From positions 2,790,001-2,854,000 of the forward strand of contig JASGHK010000005.1 of the NCBI GenBank assembly GCA_049841135.1: a stretch of 64,000 nt of DNA. The letters are read 5' to 3'. Shown here piece after piece: positions 27,788-37,527 of this stretch. The notes beneath the pieces are model-generated. The model was not told the DNA's origin. It searched no databases and worked only from the letters and a program-made list of their open reading frames with translations. The first letter of the stretch is position 1. The number at the start of each line of letters is the position of its first letter. The translations under genes were made by a program, and so were the position numbers. This DNA comes from JACRCT01 sp049841135. Lineage in GTDB: Bacteria > Myxococcota > Myxococcia > Myxococcales > UBA5297.

Positions 27788-29007
27788 TCACGCGAGCGGG
27801 GGGATGAGGATGACCAGGGGGAAGGCGGAGCCCCCGACCGGCTGCTCGTCCATACGCAGGACCGGAGTGACCTCGATGCGCGTGCCTCCACCGGCAAGCG
27901 GCTGCAGGTGAGGTAGCGGGTCACGGTGGGCTCGCCGTCGCGCTCCTCGGTCTTCTCCCAGACGCAGCGGCCGCGGCAGGCGCCCTGATGCAGCTTGTAG
28001 GTGTAGCGCACCTCGCTGGGGTGCTCGGCGTAGCTGCGGTGCTCGCGCAGTGTCACTGCCTCGGCGAGCCCATCGGCACCCAGGCCCGCGTAGACGTACT
28101 CGTCCAGGTCGTCGTCGCCGAGCCGGACGAGAGACACGCGGGGCCGGCCGCCCAGCTCCGCGTACCCGATGGCCTGCTCGCCGAACCCGTCGTCGGCGAG
28201 CGAGAGCAGGCCGTTCGGGCCCTCGTAGGCGTAGGTGCTGCGCGCGCTGGCTTCGACGGAGCGGAGCCGGCCCGCCACGAAGGAATAGGTCACTGTGGTC
28301 TCGCCTGCGGAGGCGCTCCGGAGCCGGCCTGCGCGGTCGTAGCGGAAGTCGATGCGTGGGCCGTCGGAGCTCACCAGCGCCGCGATGCGGTCGGACGCGT
28401 CGCGCTCGACCCGGACGGACGCGCCGTCGCGATCGGTGCGCTCGAGGAAGCGGCCGTCGCGGTCATAGGCCTCCACGGAGTGGTCGAGCTGGTAGCGCTC
28501 GTAGCCGAGGCCGGTGCGCACCACGAAGTCGAAGCCGCACTCGAAGGAGTAGAAGAAGGACTCCACGCCGTCCGAGGCGCGGGGAAAGGCCGCGGCAAAG
28601 GCCTGGCGCAGGTAATCGGGCTCGCCACGCAGCTGCGCCAGCGCGTTCACCGGACGTTGCGCGCCGCCGGGCATGCGCTCGTAGAGGACCTCGGCCAGCG
28701 CGGCGATGGATTCGGAGTCGCTCTGGATGAAGCGGTAGAAGAGGCGGTCGCTGCTGCGGGCGCCGCGCAGGGCCAGGCGGTCGGCGTCCAGGGACACGAG
28801 CCGCGCCTCGACATTCGCCAGCCAGCCCGGGCCGAACATCCCGGCCTCGGTCCGGTCCGAGCGGTAGGTCCGGGTCAGCGCCACTTCGTCGCTCGCCTTC
28901 AGATCCTGGGTCGAGACGAGGAACGATCCGCTTCGCGGATCCACCGAGGCCTCGGCGCTGGCGCCGAGGGACAGCACGAGGACGAGGCTGCAAAGCCGCA
29001 GGGACAT
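27788..29007 (-). CDS. Secreted YD/RHS-repeat protein 2, frameshifted near its end
   Basis: About 407 residues. ATG 29007 has AAGGAG 7 nt upstream, and MSLRLCSLVLVLSLGASAEA is a signal peptide. RHS-type start features (SGSFLVSTQDLKASDEVALT, FGPGWLANVEARL) and YD units (YDRDGRFLERTDRDG, YDRAGRLRSASAGE) relate it to YD-repeat protein 1. A missing base near 27908 (a CC that should be CCC) shifts the end. The restored C-terminus reads LQPLAGGGTRIEV...LVILIPPLA with TGA at 27788-27790. No toxin domain is seen. It is the first gene of the sigma/YD/caspase operon, divergent from the TolB-TPR gene at 29366. Confidence 0.74.
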
Positions 29008-29365
29008 GGCTGATCTCCTTGGGTGAGCCGTGGGGGGCGCACCACCTTGAGACCAGGGGAGTCACCGTTCGGTTGCCGTGAAAGAGGTGGTCGGTGCCGG
29101 ACGGGCTGGACCGCGGTCTCGGTCTACAATTCCACGCTCACAGCGAAGGGCGCCGGTCCGCGCGAGAGAATTCGATGGAATCGAGATCCCAGCAACTGAG
29201 CGAGAGGGTCGACCACCTGATCGGCAGACCTGCGCGAGTCCGAGCGGCTCTCTGACAAGCTGGCCGCGCCTTCCACCACACCATTCGGGCGCTCGGGAAT
29301 GGCAACTCTGGCATTCTGACGCCGCATTTCGGGCCGCGGGCCCGCGATCGAGGGAAGCGCGCGCC
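29008..29365. other. Divergent intergenic region
   Basis: 358 bp between two divergent transcription units, noticeably richer in A/T than the flanking genes. A TACAAT hexamer at 29125-29130 could be a plus-strand -10 element, but no matching -35 is seen at the right spacing. Both promoters must lie here or inside flanking genes. No small gene is supported. Confidence 0.4.
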
Positions 29366-32300
29366 GTGTCTCCACCCCTACCCATCGCCGAGCTGCTCCG
29401 AAGAGCGCGCAACGCCAAGTCTCCAAAGGAGCGGCACGACAGCGCCTACTTCGGCTGGGAGGCGTCCATTCGTCTCGCCGTTTCCGCTCGGCCGCCACGG
29501 GACGCCTCGGCGCTGGCGATGGCCTCGATCGGTCACTGGGCGGCGGCGGCCCAGGTCGGGGACCTGGCCCTGGCCGCTCCCGCGCTGCTCACCGTCTACC
29601 GCCTCTTCTGCGAGGTCGGTCAGGGGCGGGCGAGTACCCCGGCCACGGTGGGCGCTCGCGCGCTCCTCGACGCGCTCCCGGCGTACCGCAACCAGGTGAT
29701 GGGCCACGGCTCCTTGCGGGCGAGCTCGTTCTACGACGAGGCCGCGGCGAAGCTCATCGACGGCCTGTCCGCGGCGTGGGAGCAGGGCGTGTTCTGGGCG
29801 CAGGGCGCGCGGATGGTCTATGTGGACACCATCGAGATCGCCGAGGGCGGCGAGCGGCGCGCGCGCGTGCTCGACCTGAGCGGTGAGGCGGCGCAGGCAG
29901 AGCGCTCCCCGGAGACGGTGCCCGATCACGTGCTGCCGCGTCGGGTCTACTTGAGAGAGGTGGGGCAGCTCTCGCCAGTGCACCCGTGGCTGCTCTTCCG
30001 CGAGGACGGCCTGCGCGAGCGCGTGCTCTTCTTCAACGGGCGCCACCGGAGCGGCGCACACTACCTGGACTACGTCAGCGGCGAGTCCCTCCGTGGCAAG
30101 GAGCTGAGCGAAGCATCACCGGGGATTGAGGAGGCGCTGCTGCGCCTGTTCGAGGGATCTGCCCCGCCCCCGACGTTGAATGCCTCGCTGCCGGCGGGTG
30201 GCGTCGCCACGGGAAGGCCCTCGGCACGCGCTCGGCGTCTCGGCCCGGCTGCGAAGCGGTGGGCTGCCGCTGCGGCGCTGGTGCTCGTCCTGGTGGCTGG
30301 GGTGGTCGGGGCGAAGCTCGCCAGGCGAAAGCCCGGGAACCCCGCGCGCGCCAAGACGCTCGTCGTCCTTCCCTTCGAGAATGTGGCCAATACCCGCGAA
30401 TACGAGTGGCTCGGTGATGGGGTGGCGGGCGCGCTGATGGATCGGCTGCGGCAGTCGAAGAAGCTGCGGCTGGTCAACGCGCCCGATGTCGAGCGGGTCT
30501 CGGCGGCGGAGGCCGGTCGCCTGGCCGGAGCGCGATGGGTCATCTCGGGGCGCTTCGTCGTCGCCGGCGAGGACGCCAAACTCACCGCCACCATCTCCAG
30601 CACGGAAACCGGCAAAACCGTGAAGACGGTGGAGCGGACCGGCAAGACGTCGGGCTTGCTGCCGCTGGAGGAGGCGCTGACCAGCGCGGTCCTCGCCGAT
30701 TTGCCGAAGGAGATCGAGCTCGAGGAGGTTCTGCTCGATGCGCGGGCGGAGACCGCCAGCGAAGACGCCTTCGCGAGCTATTCCAAGGCCGTCACGGTGC
30801 GCAGGCGCGACCGCGGCTGGAACGCCGCGAACGCCACGCTGGGCAAGGCGCTACTCGAGGAGGCGCTGCGCCGCGATCCTGGTTTCGTCGGCGCGCGGCT
30901 TTTGCTGGGCGGCCTTCTGGAGCACCTCTATCAACTCACCGGCGAGACGCAGTACCTCGAGCAGGCACAGGAACAGGCCAATGAGGTGCTGCGGACCCAG
31001 CCCAACAACACCTGGGCCCTCCTCGGCCTGTGCAACGTCAACCTGCGGATGGGCAAGGCCAAAGAAGCCATGGCGTTCTGCGATGCCGCCGCGCGCAACA
31101 CGGCCGAGGCGAGCGACCACCTGGACATCGCGGTCGCGTATTGGGCCGTCGGGAACCTGGACGAGGCGACCCGCATCCTCGAGCGCATGGTCAAGGAGGA
31201 GCCGAACGTCTCGTGGCTTCATATGAACCTCGCCGAGGTCTTGCGCGACGACCACCGCCTCCCCGAGGCCGAGGCGGCTGCGCGCATCGCTGCGCACCTG
31301 CAGGACGAGGACCTCCGGCTCGGAGACGCCGGCCCCACGGTGAAGGCGGGCTGGTTCGAGACCATGGGCGCGCACAGCGCGCTGGGCGCGGTCCTCGCGG
31401 CACAGGGCAAGCACGGAGAGGCGGCGCAGGAGTTCCGCAAGGAGATCGACCAGGCGCGCGGGCGGACCCACCTCTACAAGGAGCGCTCGCTCATCGAGTC
31501 CTGGGCCGGCCTGCTCGAAGTGGCGTATGCGCAGCGGGACGGAGCAGGGCGCGATCAGGCAGTCGCAGCGTTGGTGAAGCTGGCCGAGGCGTCCCCCAAG
31601 AGCCGGAACTTGAACGGCGTTGCATGGGTGCTGGCGACCAGCGGCTCGCCGGACCAGGCAACCCTGGGCCATGCGCTCCGCCTCGCGGAGCGGGCGGTCG
31701 AGGTGACGAGTCGTAAGGACCCCAAGGTGCTCGACACCCTGGCTGAGGTGAAGGAGCGACTCGGAGACCGGGCGGCGAGTCTGGAGCTGGCGAAAGAGGC
31801 CTTGCTCGTCTCTCCACGCCACCCCGAGTCGCTGCGCCGGGTCGAACGGTTGGGCGGCAGCACCTCGCCTGCAGCCAAGGCGGCTGTGACCCAGGCGGTA
31901 CGCGCAGTGCTTCCCGCGGTGCGCCAATGCTACGAGGCGGAGTTGCGCGACAATCCGGGCTCGAGGGCCGCCTCCTGGTGCGAATCAAGTTCGGGGACGA
32001 GGGCCGCGTCCAGGACCTCGCCGCGGTGGAAGACACGACTGGCTCGGCGCGGTTGGGGGCCTGCGTGCTGACCCAGCTACGGCACGTGGTGCCCGTGCCG
32101 GAGATGCGCAACGAGGCCGTGCGCTATCCCTTCGTCTTCTCGCCCACGCGCACCGCGGCGATACCGCCCTTCGTCAACCTCGTCGGCGACCAGGCGTCGG
32201 ACTGGCTGCGCACCGCGTTGTCCGAAACCTTGAGCGCGAAGCTGGGCCAACTCTCGAAGATCGTCCTGGTCGACCGCGCCCAGCTCGAGCGCGAGCTCGC

Positions 32301-33483
32301 CAAGCCGGGACCCGGCGACCGGCGCATGGACGCGGCACGTGCGGCGAGAGCTCGCGTCGTCGTGCTGGGAGGCTTCCAGTGCCAGGGCGAGCAGCTACGG
32401 CTCACCGCGCAGCTCGTCTCCACGAGCGACGGGCGTTCGCGGGCGACGGTCGAGGTCACCGGCGCGACCAAGGACCTCTTCGCCCTGGAGGACGAGCTCG
32501 CGCAGAAGCTGGTCGACGCACTCAATCTGGAGAAGGCGGAGACCGCCGAGGCGCTTTCCATCCGCACTGGCAACAGCCTCGCAGTCCTCAAGCTCCTCGG
32601 AGCCGCGAACAATGCGCTGTCCGGCGTGGGCGAGCCGGCCAATCCGCGCAAGGCGGAAGTGCTGCTGCGTCAACTCGTCGCGATGGCCCCGGACATCCCC
32701 GAGGCTCATTACGGGCTGGCGCGGGCGAGCTGGACACGGGGACAGGACGTCGAGTGCGACCGCCGAGCGCGCGACGAGCTGCAGATGGCGTTGAAACAGA
32801 GACCCGGCTACTACGAGGCGCTGACCGCGCTCGGCTTCTACCTCTGGCATGCCGAACTCTACGAGGAGGCCTTCGAGGTGCAACAGCGTGCGGTGCGACT
32901 CAAGCCGGAATACGGCGAGGGCTACTTCGGTCTTGGCGTTGGCTATGCGGCCTTCGGAAAGGGCGAGGAGGCGATCGCCATGGTGCAGCGTGCCGTGGAG
33001 CTCGAGCCCCTCGACGACGAGTTCGAGACCCAACTCGGCTTCCTGCTCGCGCTCTACCGCCATGACCTGGAGGGAGCGTTGCGGCACACTCGAGCGGCGA
33101 CCGAGATGAAAACGGCAGGCGGCTGGGCCTTTGGGGTGCATGGTTTCGTCCAACTGTTAGCCGGAGACGCACAGGGCTGCATTCAGTCACTGGCGGAGGG
33201 CGGGAAGAAGCGCGAGCCGGTTCCAGCCGTCCGCGAACAGATGCTGGCATGCGAAGCCGCTTGTCGGGCGGCCGCAGGCGATCTGGTAGGCGCACGGGAA
33301 GCGTATGGTCGACTCAGTGACGAGAGCCGGCGCCAGATTGAAAGAGGCACGAGCGCCAAAGCTCCGCACCTCGTCGCCCTGGTTACGAAGCACGTCCGCG
33401 AGAAGCTGGCGCCCATCCTCCCCGAGGTCGCCGCTTCTCAGCGAGAGGGCGCCAACGTCGCGCCCTACAGCGACAAGCCATAG
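29366..33483 (+). CDS. HEPN-like / TolB-CsgG / TPR / AgmX-type multidomain membrane protein, one frameshift
   Basis: About 1,372 residues. Residues 1-265 form a domain shared with the kinase at 33465-37411 (KSPKERHDSAYFGWEAS and LPAYRNQVMGHGSLR, an RNx4H HEPN-like motif near residue 110). A membrane helix follows (WAAAAALVLVLVAGVVGAKL). Next come a TolB/FlgO-like domain (LVVLPFENVANTREYEWLGD), TPRs, an AgmX/PglI-type TonB-like module (VRQCYEAELRDNPGLEGRLL), a second CsgG/FlgO-like domain (ALSETLSAKLGQL) and more TPRs. A G missing from a GGG run near 31958 splits the frame. The GTG at 29366 is chosen because the conserved domain starts just after it. Two adjacent genes fused by misreading is a possible alternative. 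Its stop overlaps the opposing gene by 19 bp. Confidence 0.74.
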
Positions 33484-36400
33484 CGCGCCAGCGCCGCGTC
33501 ACGTCCGGCGCGCGGCTCGGCCTGCAGGCCCGAGAGGTCCCAGCGGCGCACCGTGCCGTCGCTGGCCGAGGTAAGGAGTTCCGTGCCGTCCGGCTTGAAG
33601 GAGACCGCGCGGACCGTGCCCTCGTGGGCGGCAAAGCGCGCCCGCTCCTCGAACCCCGCCGCGTTCAGCAATCTCACCATGCCGTCGGAGGAGCCGAGGG
33701 CGATCAGGTTCCCGCTGGGCGAGAACGCAACGCCAAAGATCGCGCCGTCGGCGACCCGCTCCCGGCACAGGGAGCTCCTTCTTGCTGGGCAGCTCCCAGA
33801 CACACAGGCTGCCGTCGTAGTTGCCGAGGGCGACGCGCGTGCCGTCCTGGGCGAAGGCGAGCGCCCATCCGCCCTGGAAGTGTGGGGGCGCTGGAAGCCA
33901 GGTCGTCTGCGCGAGCGTGTCGCCATCCCACAGCAGCACTCCCGGCGTCTCGGCTCCGGTCGCCAGCGCCTTGCCGTCGCTGCTCCACGCTGCTGGGCGG
34001 CGACTCTTCGGGAGCGGAGTCTCGGTGCGCCTCGCGACGTCGAGGACGCGCATCTGCTCGGGGAAATGGTAGTAGGCGACGAGGGAGCCGTCGGGCTTCG
34101 CCGCCACGTTGAGGGCGGGTTTGTCGTTCTTCGCGAGCTCCTCCAAGGGCGAGACGGGTCCTCCGGGCAAGCCGGCGATGGGCCAGCGCCGCACGCCGCC
34201 GTCGGCGCTGGCCAAGAAGAGGGTCTGAGCCCCCGGCGCGAACGACAGGTAGGTGATCTCCGCGCCACACGCCGGCATCACGGCGAGCCCGCCCGTCATC
34301 GGTCGCCAGAGCACCGCCTCGCCACCCCAGCCTGTCGCCGCGACACGCTCGCCGTCCGGCAACCAGGCGGCGTCGGCGGCGACTCCGGTGCGCCGGAGGG
34401 TCAGGTCCGGCTCGGGGGCAACCAAGCGCCACTTCTCGACCCCTCGGCCGATCCCGTAGTGGACCCATAGATCGATCCGGGCCCATGGGCCACAGGTCGA
34501 CCACGCCCACGCGCTGGCTCTGGTGGACCAACCTCGGCTGTAGCGCCTGGGCGTCCCAGGCAATCCACTTTCCGAGCCGGTCTCCGGAGAAGAGCGTGTC
34601 GCCGTCGCTCGAGAACGCCAGCGCAGTGACCTGGGCGTCATGCCGCCGGGCGACCGCCAGCGTGCGGCCCTCGGGCACCGAGACCAGGTAGACCACGCCG
34701 AGTCCGTTGCCCAAAGCCAGCGTGCCGTTCGGAGAGAACGCCAACGAAGCGGCGCTGGCGACTCGGCCTTCGGGCGCGAGCTCTTGCGCAAACGCTCCTA
34801 TCCGCTCCCAAGCCGGAGCGCGGTAGAAGACCGTGCGCTTGCCCATCGCCGCGGCGAGAAGCTGCCCGTCCGGAGAGAAGGCGAGCCGGTCCACGTTGTC
34901 GTCGGCGCCGCAGTCGAGCGTGCCCAGCCTCGTCCCTGCTCGCGAGTCCCAGATCGCGCCGTGGCCGTATCCGCCGGTGGCGAGGACCGAGCCGTCGGGG
35001 GACAGGGCCAGAGACGAGACCGGCGTCAAGCCCGCCTTGACCTGGATCCGCTCTTGGAGCGCCGGCAGCTGCCAGACCCGTGCGGTTCCATCACCCATGC
35101 CTGCGGCGAGGATCTCGGCCGTCGGGGACATCGCCAGGACGTTGAAGAAGGGGTTGGGGGCGGGCAGTCCGAGCTCCTTGGGTGCCGTGCCACCGTCCAG
35201 CGCCCAGAAGACCAGGCGCTCGTTCTGCTCGAGGCGCGCCGCGAGCCTGCCATCGCGGCTGAGCACCATGTCTTCGACCGGCCTGGCCAGCTCGAGCCGC
35301 CCTTCGAGCCGCGCGTCGGGCCGGTGCTGCATCGCCACCACCAGACCGCGGGTGTCTGGGCGCTCTTGGAGCGAGAGCGCCTGGTGGGCGTAGACGCGCG
35401 CGGCGAGGAAGGCGTGGTCGCGCTCGCTGCGCTTGGCCTTCTCGGCGAACGCCTCGGCCAGGCTGTGCTCCGCCTGGCGTCGCAACGAGACCTCCCGTGT
35501 GAGGAAGGCCACGCCCCCGGCGGCCAGCACCAGCAGCGCCGCCGCGATGGAGAGCGCCAGCGGCTTGTTGCGGCGGATGGCCAAGCCCGCCAGGTAGCGC
35601 AGGGTGGGCGGACGCGCAGAGATGGGCCGGCCTTCGAGGAACGCGTCGAGATCGTCGGCCAGCGCCGCCGCGGTCTGGTAGCGGGCCTCGACCTCCTTGC
35701 GCGTCGCCTTCTCCAGGATCGTCGCCAGGTCCTTGGGCAGGCTCGGTTCGACGTGGCTCGGCGGCAAGGGCTGCTCGCGCAGGATCTGCTCGACGAGTCG
35801 CGCCTCACTGTCGCCGTCGAAGAGCGGCCGCCCGGTGAAGAGCTCGTAGAAGGTCGCGCCCAGGGCGTACACATCCGCCCGGGCGTCGAGCTGCAGGAGG
35901 CTGCGCTGGAGCTGCTCGGGAGGCATGTAGCGCAGGGTGCCCAGCAACGCGGCCTTGTCCTGGGTCAGCGAGCGCGAGGCGTCCTGGACGGCTGCCAGGC
36001 CGAGGTCCATCAGCACCACGCGGTGATCCGCGGCGCTGACCATGATGTTCGCGGGCTTGACGTCGCGGTGGAGGATGCCGCGCTCGTGGAGGTGGGCGAG
36101 GGCGCGCGCCGTGTCGCGGAAGGCCGCCGCGAGGGCGGGGACGCGGTCCCGGGCGTGGGGCGCGATGGCCGGCAGCGGCGCGTGCGGGAGCTCCGGGACG
36201 CTGGCCAGGGGTTCGGCCTTGGCGCGGCGCACGCGCTCCGAGGCCGAGCAGACCGCGGCGTCGAAGTCGGCGCTGGAGGGGAGGGCGCGCGCGATCTCGG
36301 CCAGGTCCGCGCCCTCCACCAGCTCCATGGCGTAGTAGCAGACGCGGTCGCGCGCCCCCGAGGCGTAGAGCTTGACCACGTTGGGGTGATCGCAGCGCGA

Positions 36401-37411
36401 GAGCGCTCGCGCCTCGCGCTCGAAGCGGGCCACGGCCACCGGGTCGTCGGCGAGCGAGCGCGGCAGCATCTTGAGCGCTACCAGCCGCCCCAGGCCCTCC
36501 TGCCGGGCGAGGTACACCGCGCCCATGCCGCCCTCACCCAACTTGCCGAGGAGACGGTAGTCGCCGAAGAGCGCGGGGTCGGAGGTGGGCTCCTCCGGTG
36601 CCGTGGCTACGGGAGTCTGCACCAGCGCCTCGACCACGGCGTCGAGGCCAGGGTAGGCCTCGGCGAGCTCTCGGCTGCGGCGAATCTCTCCGCCAACGTA
36701 GTCGAGGTACTGCGCCCCGCGCTTGTAGCCGTTGAAGAAGAGGACCTCTTCGAGGAGCGAGCTCTCGCGGTAGAGGATCCAGGGATGGAGCGAGTGGAAG
36801 CCCGCCGCGTCTTGCACGTAGACCCGGCGGGGGACGACCGACTCCGGGACGGCCAGCGCGCCCGAGCCGCACAGGTTCGAGGCGAACCCGCTCAGCGCCA
36901 GGACCCGCGCCTCCCGTTGGCCCGAGGGAGCGATGGACACCGACTCGACGAAGACGAGCGTGGCGCCCGGCTTGAAGAAGGCGCCGTGCTCCCAGGCCGC
37001 CCGCAGCCCTGCGGTCAGAACCTCGCCGGCGCGCTCGTAGAAGTCGTTGCCGCGCAGCGCGCCGTGGCCCAGCACCCGGTTGCGGTAGGCCGGCAGGGCC
37101 GCGAGCAGCTTCTGCCGGGTGACGGCGCGCGGAGTTCCCTGCTCGGCGAGCAAGGCGAAGGCGGCGACCAGCGCGGGGGCCGAGAGCAGCTCCTCACCGG
37201 CCCCAAGGGCGTCGATCCACTGCCCGACCGAGGGGAGCGCCAGGGAGGCCGGGTTGCGGGGAGCCTGCGCCGCGGCCAGGCGCACTGAGGCCTCCCACGC
37301 GAAGTAGGCGCTGTCGTGGCGCTCCTTCGGCGACTTGGAGTTGAAGGCGCGGCGCGCGAGCCAGGCGATGGTCAGGGGCAGCGGCGTCGGCCATGCCGTG
37401 GAGGCGTCCAT
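33465..37411 (-). CDS. Hanks-type Ser/Thr protein kinase with HEPN-like N-terminus and WD40 sensor, two frameshifts
   Basis: About 1,315 residues. Residues 1-265 match the N-terminus of the protein at 29366 (KSPKERHDSAYFAWEAS; RNRVLGHG near 110). A kinase domain follows from about 283: glycine loop GEGGMGAVYLA, lysine in VALKML, catalytic loop HRDVKPANIM, and DLG in place of DFG. An insertion of about 60 residues precedes the catalytic loop. A membrane helix near 620 (LALSIAAALLVLAAGGVAFL) leads to about 650 residues of WD40-like repeats (LALSPDGSVLATGGYG, LAFSPDGQLLAAAMG), predicted to be periplasmic. Frame corrections are needed near 34480 (GGGCCC) and 33775. ATG 37411 has AGGAG 6 nt upstream. 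It diverges from the membrane protein at 37528. Confidence 0.87.
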
Positions 37412-37527
37412 GCGGGGCTCCTATTTCGCACTGGGAGTGCTTGCGTTCAAGCCCGCCCGCCTCCGGGCAGGCCTGGGCCGCTGTGGTAACGTCGCCGCGC
37501 GATGGACCTGCCACCTCGGGGACCCTC

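Noticed and set aside
24706..29007. The YD-repeat genes as polymorphic RHS toxins with immunity genes
   Set aside because: Neither protein has the RHS core cleavage motif or a variable toxin tail, and the genes between them are sigma and anti-sigma factors, not immunity proteins.
29305..29330. A sigma-54 promoter (TGGCA...) upstream of 29366
   Set aside because: The TGGCA and second element do not have the fixed -24/-12 spacing or the GC doublets required.
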